Below are positions 23,144 through 29,604 of a stretch of DNA of 29,604 nucleotides, piece after piece. The first letter of the stretch is position 1. Each line of letters opens with the position of its first letter. A model generated the notes under the pieces. It was not told the DNA's origin, did no database searches, and worked only from the letters and a program-made list of their open reading frames with translations. The DNA is taken from the IMG/VR virus record IMGVR_UViG_3300032516_000127, positions 1 to 29,604 of that record, one strand, 5' to 3'. The DNA is from a virus. The position numbers were made by a program, and so were the translations under genes.

Positions 23144-24624
23144 GGTGCGGCTCCTGTCGGCAGGGCGGGCTGTCCACCCGTAGCGCTCTGAAACTGCCCA
23201 GCTTGCGTGAGTTTTCGCGGATCGCAATCGAGCACCAGACCGCGCCGGTCGAGCTCTGCGAAATCGGCCTGCAGTTCGTCAAGGAACTGATCGCGGTTGT
23301 AGCCACGCGCCCGGATCTCTTCCGAGAGCGTCGTGATCCCCGTGCGGATGTTGCGCTGGATTGCCAGCCCTTCCTTGTCCGGCTCGATCATCGGCAGTGG
23401 CGGCGCGGTCCACTCGGTCGTCTCGAAGACGGGCATCCCGAGGATCGTGGCGGTTTGCATCGCCCACGCCCAAACGGGATTCAAGAATTGAGGGACCAGC
23501 AGCCGCCACCGCCAATCATCCACGCGCGCCTGATGCCGGAGACGTGACATCCGCGCCGCACTGAAGGGAAGATTCTCGTAATCCCCCGTGAGATCTTCGT
23601 AGGTGACCCCAAGCCCCGTGGCCACCGCGCGAAGCAGCGTCTTCGAATACCCCGCATAGTCGGTGACAGCAGGCGGTGTCACGACGTGGATGTCTCGGCC
23701 GGGCGGCACGTTCAGGATCATGCCGGGTTCGAGGGAATCGACGCTCGGCGTGACCGTATCGTCCGCGGTACCCAAGGGCGGCGCGCTCCCGTCCACGTCG
23801 CTCGTGATCACGGCGAGGCATGCCGCGATCTTCTGTTTCATCAACGTCGCGTCTTCGAACTCGTCGAAGTCCTTGAATCGCAACAGCACGGGGGCAAACC
23901 ACGACGGCCCGCGCACCTGGCCGGGGCGGCCCGCTTCGAAGATGTGCAGCACGTCCTCAGCCGGCACACGCGAGGAGGCGCCGCTGAATATTGTGCTGAC
24001 GATCGAGCACGCGGAGCCCGGGTGGGAGCGAAACAACCAGTACGCCGCGCGTTTGCCCAAGACGTCGAATTCGACGCCCTGGACAATCCGCCCGCCATTC
24101 GGCAGCGACGCGGCTTCCTTGTTGGTATCGAGGAAGTCTGGCTCGAGCACTTGGAGTTGCAAGGGGAGCGGGAACCCATCCTCGAGGCGACGCACGCGCC
24201 GGCGCACCAGGACCTCGCCCGATTCGACCACGGTACGCAGGACCAGCTTTTCGAGCCCAGCTAGGTCGTGCCGGCCATCGGCGTCGATCGCGGTGCTCTC
24301 GGTCCAGCGCAGCCACGCGTCATGCTTCGTGGCCGCGACGATGCCCCACCCAACCGCATGGTCGACAATGGTGGCGAGCGCAGAGGCCGCGTACGGGTTG
24401 TTGCGTACGAGGTCTCGCGCGGCGTCGCGCAGTTTCGCCAGACTCGGCCCGATCGCCGCATTGGCGTCGGTCGTCGTGCGATACCAGCCCTGAGTGCGAC
24501 GACCAGTAGCTGAGGCTTCGTAGTGTCGTTGGAGAAGCGCGTGAGCCGTCTGGGCCCGGAGACGCCGGAGGGCCACCTGGGGCGCCAAGAAGCCGATTGC
24601 CCGGTCCAACCAAGTGCCCGCCAT
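23140..24624 (-). CDS. Portal protein, lambda gpB family
   Basis: A 494-residue portal protein, which forms the dodecameric ring at one capsid vertex through which DNA is packaged. Family signature is strong near the N-terminus: YEASATGRRTQGW, then NAAIGPSLAKLRDAARDLV and RNNPYAASALATIVDHAVGWG, closely matching the lambda pattern. Later motifs also fit: GVEFDVLGKRAAYWLF, RVPAEDVLHIFEAGRPGQVRG, SVDSLEPGMILNVPPG and YEDLTGDYENLPFSAARMSR. Length is close to lambda gpB (533). It starts in a TAATG overlap with the gpW-like gene and ends in a GTGA overlap with the ribbon-helix-helix gene. Confidence 0.95.
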   Translation of the reverse strand: MAGTWLDRAIGFLAPQVALRRLRAQTAHALLQRHYEASATGRRTQGWYRTTTDANAAIGPSLAKLRDAARDLVRNNPYAASALATIVDHAVGWGIVAATKHDAWLRWTESTAIDADGRHDLAGLEKLVLRTVVESGEVLVRRRVRRLEDGFPLPLQLQVLEPDFLDTNKEAASLPNGGRIVQGVEFDVLGKRAAYWLFRSHPGSACSIVSTIFSGASSRVPAEDVLHIFEAGRPGQVRGPSWFAPVLLRFKDFDEFEDATLMKQKIAACLAVITSDVDGSAPPLGTADDTVTPSVDSLEPGMILNVPPGRDIHVVTPPAVTDYAGYSKTLLRAVATGLGVTYEDLTGDYENLPFSAARMSRLRHQARVDDWRWRLLVPQFLNPVWAWAMQTATILGMPVFETTEWTAPPLPMIEPDKEGLAIQRNIRTGITTLSEEIRARGYNRDQFLDELQADFAELDRRGLVLDCDPRKLTQAGQFQSATGGQPALPTGAAP

Positions 24625-24830
24625 TAGACCCCCTTGCTCGTGGCGGCCACGCGATAGCCCTGGCGCGTGCTGCTGTTGACGGTCTGTTGCATGATCGCCA
24701 GCAGCTCCAACATCTCGGCCGGTGAATTGAAGGTGACCGACTGCCCATCGACGAACGCGATCGACCGCACGCCGCGGCCATCCGCAATCGCGCGCTGTAG
24801 GGCGTCGATGTCCGCCTGAGTCCAGGCCAT
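24624..24830 (-). CDS. Head-tail joining protein, gpW-like
   Basis: A 68-residue protein matching the size (lambda gpW is 68) and pattern of gpW: MAWTQADIDALQRAIADGRG, then a short hairpin (RSIAFVDGQSVTFNSP) and helix AEMLELLAIMQQTV. gpW joins the packaged head to the tail and lies just before the portal gene in lambda. There is no ribosome binding site before this ATG. The reading frame stays open upstream through a 9-bp repeat array and into the HTH gene region, so a longer product with a Ser/Gln/Arg-rich N-terminus cannot be excluded, though no good start codon was found. Confidence 0.88.
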   Translation of the reverse strand: MAWTQADIDALQRAIADGRGVRSIAFVDGQSVTFNSPAEMLELLAIMQQTVNSSTRQGYRVAATSKGV

Positions 24831-24878
24831 GCTGTGGACACGGTAGGGCCCGAGTCGGGGAAATGTAAGGGAATTGTT

Positions 24879-24941
24879 GCTCTGGAGGCTCTGGCGGCTC
24901 TGGCGGCTCTGGAGGCTCTGGCGGCTCTGGCGGCTCTGGCG
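24879..24941. repeat. Minisatellite: seven 9-bp units
   Basis: Seven consecutive copies of a 9-mer, GCTCTGGCG on the plus strand, with two copies reading GCTCTGGAG (units 1 and 4). It lies between the HTH stop and the gpW-like start. Unit length is a multiple of three, and in the gpW frame it reads RQS or LQS per unit with no stop. Confidence 0.95.
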
Positions 24942-24942
24942 G

Positions 24943-25170
24943 CTATTCCCTGAACTGACGCGCCACGCGCGGACACCACGCTCGGCAATACACAAGGAAG
25001 TCCGCGCGCGCGATGCGCCGGTAGGTGCGGCCACCGGGACGACGAATCTCCACCGCCGCGAGAAGACGGCCGTCCACAATCTCGCCGCGTACGAATTCGG
25101 TGTCGACGCCGATAATGTCGGCCGCTTCACGCAACGTCAAGGTGGGGGTCGCGTGCGTCATTGTCTTCAC
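24943..25170 (-). CDS. Small helix-turn-helix DNA-binding protein (excisionase/MerR-like)
   Basis: A 75-residue protein starting at GTG 25170 in a GTGA overlap with the large terminase stop. AAAGGA lies eight bases before it, while ATG 25161 would be 17 bases away, so GTG is preferred. The body LTLREAADIIGVDTEFVRGEIVDGRLLA, followed by the wing-like RRPGGRTYRRIARADFLVYCRAW, is a winged helix-turn-helix of the excisionase/MerR type. It may bind DNA near the packaging genes, act as an accessory terminase factor or regulate late genes. No integrase is in the window, so an excisionase role is unproven. A minisatellite starts one base after its stop. Confidence 0.75.
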   Translation of the reverse strand: MKTMTHATPTLTLREAADIIGVDTEFVRGEIVDGRLLAAVEIRRPGGRTYRRIARADFLVYCRAWCPRVARQFRE

Positions 25171-27059
25171 GTGCGTCGTCCTTTCAGCCAGCCGCCCTCG
25201 CGCCGCGGGGGAATCCACCCTCCCGGTTTCTTGACCATCGGCGCCGCAGGTTTCACGGGGCCGCCGCCCATCCGCGCCGCGAGCGCGTCCAAGTCCGGAT
25301 GCGTCAAGCGCAACGCCGCCAACGCGTAGACGGCGCAATCGAGCGCATCGTTTCTCGGGCGCATCTTCTTCCACGTCTGTGTCGGGACTCCCTTCGTAAA
25401 CCGCGTCAGCAGCCGCTCGCTCGTCAACTGCGCCGCGAGTTCTTCGTCGCACCAATCGGCCATCGGCAGGTGCACGTAACCGCGGCCTTTCTCCGTGACA
25501 TTCAAGCGCGAGATCCAGAGTGCCTTCGCCGCGTCGACGCCGATGGTGTAGAGCGGTACCTGGCGTTGCGTGCGGCCCCACCGTCGAGGGGAGGGTGACG
25601 ACACGATCGGCCGCTGCCCGTCTCGACCGATGACGGCATACACGCGCCGGGCCGCCTTGCGCGCCGCGTAGTCGTAGACCATCGTCGTCCGATGGCCGGC
25701 GGAGTCGATGCACGTCGCGTGAATGGACAGAGCGACGCCGCTGGCGTGGAGGTAGGTCCGATCGAGCACTTCCGTGAGTGCGGTCCACGGCTCCGGCTGC
25801 GAGGTGTCGCCGCCCAATGTGTCGCGATCGACGATCCAAGATTCCTCACCGGGGCCCCAGCCCATCACGAGCACCTCGAGGCGGTCGTCCTGCACGTCCA
25901 CGCCCATCGTGAGGAGGCACACCCCACCTGGCGCCAGCGCGTCGAACGTCTCTCGGCGAATCAGGAGCAGGTGCGGTTCGACGCCATCGCCTTGATCGTG
26001 TTCGATTGGTTCCCCGAGCGTGGTGTTCTGCCAGGTGTGCATCTCGCTACGGTCGCCGGCCTTCTGGGCGGACCTGGCCCGCAGAAAGCTCGCCACGATC
26101 TCGCGCAGCGACGACAGCGGGGAGTAGGCCTCCCACACATGGAACGAGACGATCGCGTGATCCGCGCGGTCAGGACAGGACGGGCGCCACTCGCCCCGCG
26201 CGAGAATCGCGACACGCTCCGCGTCGTCGATGCCGTAGTCGCACGCGCTGCAGTGCAACCGCGCGGTCTGTGGATCGTCGTGTATCCACCGCACCTGGGC
26301 CCAGGTCAGTGGTTGCATCACCCCGCAGGCCGGGCAGGGCACGTGGTAGTGTCGTTGGTCGCCACGTTGGAACCACGCGTGGATCGGCGCGTCCTTGAGC
26401 GTTGGGGATGAGAGCAGCAAGATCTGCCGGCGGCGGCGGTACGTCGTCGTCCGCTTGATCGCGATGCTGATCGTGTTGCCCTCGCCGGGCAGCTCGGGTG
26501 GGTAGCGATCGAGTTCGTCCAGGATGAGCAGCCGTACGGGACGCGCCGCGAGCGACGCCGCGGAGTTCGCCCCCGCGAGCGCCACCTGCCCTCCGCGATA
26601 CGTGATCAAGAGCGTGGTGTTGGAGGACCCCGTCTGCCGGGGACGTCCCACGAGCTCGCGTAAAATGGGACTCGCGTCGATGAGGGGCCGCAGGCGGTTC
26701 TTCGAAAAGTCCTCCGCCATCGGCTTCACCGTCGGTTCCACCACGAGCACCGACGACGGATCGTGCGCAATCACGTACGCAATCCGGCAGAGCGCAATCG
26801 AGGTCTTCCCGAACTGGGCGCTGCCCATCACCACGACGAATTCCACGCCGGGCTCATGATGCGCGTCCATGATGCCGCGCTGGTACGGCGCGAACGCGGT
26901 CTGCCACCGCGTGCCCGCGAGCGGCCCCGACGTCACAATCAGTTCGCGATCGGCGAACTGCGAGACGGTCAACTCGGGCGGCGGGGTGTACCCCGCGCGC
27001 ATCGTCATCAGGACGACGAAGACGGGTGACGGCATGTGGCGAGCCGGGGTCGGGGTCAT
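25167..27059 (-). CDS. Terminase large subunit, GpA family
   Basis: A 630-residue packaging motor and nuclease. The ATPase part shows a Walker A-type motif GSAQFGKTS (79-87) and a Walker B segment RLLILDELDRYP (176-187, DE at 181-182), with LLLSSPT (214-220) as the coupling motif. A four-cysteine pair CPAC (242-245) and CSAC (270-273) is typical of GpA-type terminases. The nuclease part has acidic residues in GVDVQDDRLEV (D388), CIDSAGH (D452) and RPRNDALDCAVYA (D571, D574). Length is close to lambda gpA (641). It begins in an ATGA overlap with the small subunit gene and acts with it on concatemeric DNA at the portal. Confidence 0.96.
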   Translation of the reverse strand: MTPTPARHMPSPVFVVLMTMRAGYTPPPELTVSQFADRELIVTSGPLAGTRWQTAFAPYQRGIMDAHHEPGVEFVVVMGSAQFGKTSIALCRIAYVIAHDPSSVLVVEPTVKPMAEDFSKNRLRPLIDASPILRELVGRPRQTGSSNTTLLITYRGGQVALAGANSAASLAARPVRLLILDELDRYPPELPGEGNTISIAIKRTTTYRRRRQILLLSSPTLKDAPIHAWFQRGDQRHYHVPCPACGVMQPLTWAQVRWIHDDPQTARLHCSACDYGIDDAERVAILARGEWRPSCPDRADHAIVSFHVWEAYSPLSSLREIVASFLRARSAQKAGDRSEMHTWQNTTLGEPIEHDQGDGVEPHLLLIRRETFDALAPGGVCLLTMGVDVQDDRLEVLVMGWGPGEESWIVDRDTLGGDTSQPEPWTALTEVLDRTYLHASGVALSIHATCIDSAGHRTTMVYDYAARKAARRVYAVIGRDGQRPIVSSPSPRRWGRTQRQVPLYTIGVDAAKALWISRLNVTEKGRGYVHLPMADWCDEELAAQLTSERLLTRFTKGVPTQTWKKMRPRNDALDCAVYALAALRLTHPDLDALAARMGGGPVKPAAPMVKKPGGWIPPRREGGWLKGRRT

Positions 27060-27649
27060 GACGCCACGGCCTCACATGGCGCGCGATTGGGATCGGCGAG
27101 CTCGCGCAGAATCTCATGCGCCAGGTCTTTCAATTCGCGCTCCACCCCCGCGAGCCCCTCAAGCGTCGACGCGCGATGGACTCGGTCTGCGTGGGTCACG
27201 TAACTCGAAAGAATCAGCGAGCGCACCGCGGCGACTTCTGCGCCCCATACACGCTCGACCTCCTCGCGCGGGAGGAGATCTCCCGACCGCAGCTTGTGCT
27301 GCTGTTCAGCGAGCCGGGCTTGCCACTGCTCCTTCGTGGCGCGCGCCTGCAGAAAATGTTGTGGGGCCCCGGGGGCACGCGCCGCTTCATCACGCGTCTG
27401 CAGCCAGGCGCGCACCTCCACCTCGCGATACCGGGAACAGACCCCGCGATGGCCACGAAACGCGAGGGGCAGGCCATCCTGCTCCCACCGGGTGACGGTC
27501 TGCATGTGGACATGCAGCTTGGCCGCAAGCTGGCGCCGCGTCAGGGTCGAGGAAGGGCTGGCGACGTCGCGCACTTTCTTCGCACGCACGCGCCGAGCGG
27601 CCGTCCGTGGCTTCGGTCGCTTCGCCTTCGGTTGCTTCCTCGCCGCCAT
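27056..27649 (-). CDS. Terminase small subunit, Nu1-like
   Basis: A 197-residue DNA-recognition subunit. It has a Lys/Arg-rich N-terminus (ARKQPKAKRPKPRTAARRVRAKK), then a helix-turn-helix of the Nu1/MerR type at about 36-82 (LTRRQLAAKLHVHMQTVTRWEQDGLP, YREVEVRAWL), a helical assembly region (KEQWQARLAEQQHKLRSGDLLPREEVERVW) and a C-terminal helix likely to contact the large subunit. ATG 27649 is preferred because AGGA lies six bases upstream; ATG 27664 and a start at 27721 are in frame. Its stop overlaps the large subunit start as ATGA. It would select the packaging site, perhaps in the gap just upstream. Confidence 0.88.
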   Translation of the reverse strand: MAARKQPKAKRPKPRTAARRVRAKKVRDVASPSSTLTRRQLAAKLHVHMQTVTRWEQDGLPLAFRGHRGVCSRYREVEVRAWLQTRDEAARAPGAPQHFLQARATKEQWQARLAEQQHKLRSGDLLPREEVERVWGAEVAAVRSLILSSYVTHADRVHRASTLEGLAGVERELKDLAHEILRELADPNRAPCEAVAS

Positions 27650-27891
27650 CGCTGGTCCTATCATCCGCTCAAGTGATATGTCGCGCTGGCGCCTCGTTAC
27701 GCGCCGCGCCGTGCTGGCCATACCCCAACCCGATCGGCTTCCCGATCGCCTCGCCTGGGGGCGGCCAGTGCGCCGGCGTAGCTCTTATCCCCATGGGAGC
27801 CCCAAGAAAAGCGCGAAAACTACGCGCCCGTTTGCCCGCACGGCGCTCAGCCCGGAAGAACCTAACGGGCGGGGGGGGTGTCCTCTCGTGA
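27650..27891. other. 242-base gene-free gap upstream of the terminase genes
   Basis: No supported gene on either strand. Contents: an 8-bp direct repeat CCCGATCG at 27729-27736 and 27741-27748, an 8-base G run at 27871-27878 (C run on the coding strand), an A-rich patch near 27803-27820 and the CCCATGGG palindrome near 27791. It is the largest gap in the window and could hold a packaging site or late promoter; no clear promoter boxes are seen. Confidence 0.6.
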
Positions 27892-28173
27892 TCATCGTCG
27901 TCGGCCCCGTCGCTTCGCTCGCTGCTCCCGTCGCTTCACTCGTTGCTCGCGCGGTTTCGTCATGAGCGCCGAGTGCCCTTCCGCATCCTGCGTGAGTTGC
28001 GCCCGTCGTAGACTGCCATCCGCGGCCTTGACGTAGAGACGTCCATTCGTCGGATCGCGGCCGGGCTCACCGGGCTTGGCCGCGGTCATCACGTAGCCGG
28101 TCGTGAGTGGCTCCTTCCGCTCGGGCAATCCGTAGGCCGTCAGTTTCGGCGCGGTGAGCTTTGGCTCGTTCAT
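27892..28173 (-). CDS. Unknown small basic protein
   Basis: A 93-residue protein starting MNEPKLTAPKLTAYGLPERKEP. The N-terminal part contains a duplicated PKLTA; the middle GRLYVKAADGSLRRAQLTQDAEGH looks like a beta hairpin. The last 23 residues are strongly basic (EQRVKRREQRAKRRGRRR) and may bind nucleic acid. ATG 28173 is chosen because it follows the previous stop by seven bases with a GAG-type site; the longer frame to 28206 overlaps that gene. No family is recognised. It is the last gene before the pre-terminase gap. Confidence 0.65.
   Translation of the reverse strand: MNEPKLTAPKLTAYGLPERKEPLTTGYVMTAAKPGEPGRDPTNGRLYVKAADGSLRRAQLTQDAEGHSALMTKPREQRVKRREQRAKRRGRRR
27906..27947 (-). repeat. 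Two tandem 21-bp units encoding a basic tail
   Basis: Copies at 27906-27926 and 27927-27947 differ at two positions and encode REQRAKR and REQRVKR. The repeat is in frame, so expansion would lengthen the basic tail. Confidence 0.85.
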
Positions 28174-28180
28174 CGTCCGC

Positions 28181-28384
28181 TCACGAACAACCACGCATAG
28201 CGTCAAACGCCTTGATGATGAGAACTGGATCTCCCGACTCCCACGCGCGCGTTGCTTCGGCGACCACGCCCCGGATCATGGTGTGGCCGAACGCGCCGAT
28301 GGGGCCGAGCTCCTCGTAAACCCGCAGCAATTTCATGCACCGCGCCACTTCTCTGGGAAACGCCAGACCCACTGAATCGGCCAT
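28181..28384 (-). CDS. Unknown small helical protein
   Basis: A 67-residue, mostly helical protein (VARCMKLLRVYEELGPIGAFG, IRGVVAEATRAWESGDPVLIIKAFDAM) with two cysteines and no membrane segment. The start overlaps the resolvase stop as TGATG, which favours ATG 28384; GTG 28387 is one codon earlier. No family is recognised. It belongs to the DNA-metabolism end of the operon and may be an accessory of the resolvase or of replication. Confidence 0.65.
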   Translation of the reverse strand: MADSVGLAFPREVARCMKLLRVYEELGPIGAFGHTMIRGVVAEATRAWESGDPVLIIKAFDAMRGCS

Positions 28385-28863
28385 CACTCACCGCCCGTCC
28401 TACTCAAGCAAGTCATTACTGCGCCGCCTTTCGTAGTTGACGCCCCTTCCGCGCGTAGCAGCGGCGGGTCGAGGCTGAGGTGGATCTCGGTCCACCTGGT
28501 TGGTTGCGTGAACGGGCTGACCTCCTGGCGCGGCTCGAGGTCGATGGCCTTAGTGGTGTCGTCCGCGATGAGTTCGTGCGCCTTCAGCGCATCCAGGAGG
28601 GGCTTCAGCCCGCCGGCGAGGTTGTCCTGGTCAAGCCACTGGTGCTCAGGCGCGTAGCGTGTCACGCGCACGTGGACGCGCTCGTGTGGCGGTCTGGGCC
28701 ACGGCAGGGGTCGGCGCTCGGCGATTCGAGCCTCGAGGAGCGCGTCCCTGATGGCACGCGACCAGATGCGCCGAATCTCGGGATACCGCCAGGGCTGCCG
28801 GCGCAGGTTCGCGAAGTTATTGAGACTCGGCGTCGCGCGCAGGATCGTGAGCACGAGCGTCAT
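28384..28863 (-). CDS. rusA: RusA-family Holliday junction resolvase
   Basis: A 159-residue endonuclease of the RusA family, which cuts four-way junctions during phage recombination and before packaging. The family signature is present: WLDQDNLAGGLKPLLDAL (the D-x-D-N spacing and the K-xxx-D helix) followed by LIADDTTKAIDLEP, giving the metal-binding aspartates. The N-terminal strand TLVLTILRATPSLNNF is also typical. RusA of E. coli is 120 residues, so this version has a longer C-terminus. ATG 28863 overlaps the previous stop as ATGA, and the 27 extra codons up to 28944 are rejected. Confidence 0.88.
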   Translation of the reverse strand: MTLVLTILRATPSLNNFANLRRQPWRYPEIRRIWSRAIRDALLEARIAERRPLPWPRPPHERVHVRVTRYAPEHQWLDQDNLAGGLKPLLDALKAHELIADDTTKAIDLEPRQEVSPFTQPTRWTEIHLSLDPPLLRAEGASTTKGGAVMTCLSRTGGE

Positions 28864-29348
28864 ACCGACGCCTCCCGGTTGGCTTGGTTCCGCTGGCGCA
28901 CCCGCTCGCGGTCCCGCACGAGAATCGGATTCGTCGCGCGACACGAGCAGGCGCGCGTGTAGCCATGGGGATGATTCAGATACCCCTCGCGCCCACAGTG
29001 CCCCACGTGGCAGCCGCCTGCGCCGTCACACTCCAGGCCGCGTTCGAAGCCCGTGTCCTGGCACGTATCGCAGTAGTACCGCTCGGCGGTGTGATTCACC
29101 CACGGTGGGAGCGCCGTGGTCGGTTCGGCGCCCGGCGCACGAAGGCACACTGCACGGATCGCGCTCGGCCGCGGCCAGAAGCGCGAGGTCTTGCGCACCT
29201 CCGCCAGCGCCGTCTCGACAAGCGGCCATTCGAACTCTTTGAGGTCCTGGAAGTAATCCTCCACCAGGTCTTCAGTCACGGCCCGGCCCATCACGCGGCC
29301 CAGCCGGTGGAGTGCATCCTTGAACGACGGCAGGTCGCTCGGCGTCAC
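28860..29348 (-). CDS. Helicase-loader-like protein with C-terminal cysteine cluster
   Basis: A 162-residue protein in two parts. Residues 1 to about 70 are helical and resemble the N-terminal domain of phage helicase loader/inhibitor proteins (FKDALHRLGRVMGRAVTEDLVEDYFQDL, FEWPLVETALAEV and the FWPRPSAIRAV turn). Residues 90-136 contain seven cysteines (C93, C96, C107, C113, C118, C134, C136), including CDTCQDTGFERG, which looks like a DnaJ-type zinc motif. It would act in replication initiation, loading or controlling the helicase. The start is GTG 29348 in a GTGA overlap with the upstream gene, with GCGGGG before it. Family assignment is tentative. Confidence 0.7.
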   Translation of the reverse strand: MTPSDLPSFKDALHRLGRVMGRAVTEDLVEDYFQDLKEFEWPLVETALAEVRKTSRFWPRPSAIRAVCLRAPGAEPTTALPPWVNHTAERYYCDTCQDTGFERGLECDGAGGCHVGHCGREGYLNHPHGYTRACSCRATNPILVRDRERVRQRNQANREASV

Positions 29349-29604
29349 AGGACACCCCGCTTTTTGAGGTTGGCCAGCATGCGGTCGGTGTTCAGTTCGG
29401 GTTCGGCGCGCCGCGTCGGAAACCGCTGCTCCCAGCGGGCTCGCCAGAACTTGATCGGATCGCCGAAGGACTCGGTATCGGAGAGTCCCTGCATAATGGC
29501 CAGGGCCCAGGCGTCGACGTCCTGCCGCGCCTCGTCCTCAGGGCCTCCCTTGAGTTGAAGAAACTCGCGAAACAGGAACCCGGGGAGACACACCCGGCCG
29601 CAGA
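29345..29604 (-). CDS. Replication-protein-like gene, C-terminal fragment
   Basis: Only the last 85 or so codons are in the window; the frame is open to base 29604, so the GTG at 29593 is probably not the true start. The segment FREFLQLKGGPEDEARQDVDAWA followed by FGDPIKFWRARWEQRF is like the C-terminal tail of phage replication initiation proteins, where a helical region and a FWR motif end the protein. It ends with LANLKKRGVL. It lies immediately before the loader-like gene with overlapping stop and start, supporting a shared replication role. The identity cannot be fixed without the rest. Confidence 0.65.
   Translation of the reverse strand, partial: CGRVCLPGFLFREFLQLKGGPEDEARQDVDAWALAIMQGLSDTESFGDPIKFWRARWEQRFPTRRAEPELNTDRMLANLKKRGVL

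Noticed and set aside
24879-24941. CRISPR array
   Set aside because: Units are 9 bp and directly adjacent with no spacers; it is a minisatellite.
24878-24946. Gly-Ser-Gly linker-like coding of the minisatellite on the plus strand
   Set aside because: The frame is closed by a TAA about 20 bases upstream and a TGA just downstream; no gene can use it.
24943-25839. 298-codon minus-strand frame running through the terminase gene
   Set aside because: Only its last 75 codons make a sensible protein; the rest is Arg-rich out-of-frame terminase. GTG 25170 has a good ribosome site.
27607-27891. Plus-strand 94-codon frame in the pre-terminase gap
   Set aside because: Arg/Ala/Pro-rich, overlaps the terminase small subunit start region, no ribosome site and no recognisable fold.
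28864-28944. 27-codon N-terminal extension of the RusA-like protein
   Set aside because: It overlaps the upstream gene, is Arg/Gly/Pro-rich and lies before an ATGA-coupled start that matches the family's usual beginning.

Overview
The window is a stretch of double-stranded DNA tailed-phage genome (free phage or prophage) of siphovirus type. Every gene I can support lies on the minus strand, so it reads from right to left. DNA is high-GC throughout, which produces many long but meaningless open frames on the plus strand. Genes are packed with ATGA/GTGA stop-start overlaps or gaps of 4 to 30 bases, which suggests one long late operon. No integrase, repressor, tRNA or ribosomal RNA is visible, so lifestyle cannot be judged. 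The host is probably a high-GC Gram-negative bacterium. Several exported proteins have signal peptides ending in A-x-x-Q-like sites, a style I associate loosely with Acidobacteriota-like soil bacteria; this is a guess.

Right end (29604-27892): the tail of a replication or DNA-metabolism module. It holds a truncated gene resembling the C-terminus of a replication protein, a helicase-loader-like protein with a cysteine cluster, a RusA-type Holliday junction resolvase and two small unknown proteins. A 242-base gene-free gap (27650-27891) follows; it is the largest gap in the window and sits directly upstream of the terminase genes.

Head module (27649-19800): small and GpA-type large terminase subunits, a small helix-turn-helix protein, a gpW-like head-tail joining protein behind a 9-bp minisatellite, a lambda-type portal, a ribbon-helix-helix protein, a fused prohead protease/major capsid protein, a DUF2190-like capsid decoration protein and a head-tail connector candidate.

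Tail module (19791-10424): a gpZ-like protein, a tail terminator candidate, a small unknown protein, the tail tube protein, the tail assembly chaperone pair G/GT joined by a clear -1 ribosomal frameshift site (GGGAAAA, minus strand 16607-16601), a 1258-residue tape measure and a tail hub/baseplate protein.

Distal part (10470-1): a 1358-residue mosaic fibre with a LamG domain, an exported coiled-coil protein, an unknown 370-residue protein, a protein built of 20-residue repeats, beta-rich tail accessory proteins, another exported protein, a small membrane protein (holin candidate), a beta-propeller plus possible TIM-barrel protein and the start of one more gene. This is the least familiar part. 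It probably contains host-binding and perhaps lysis functions, but no canonical endolysin is recognisable.
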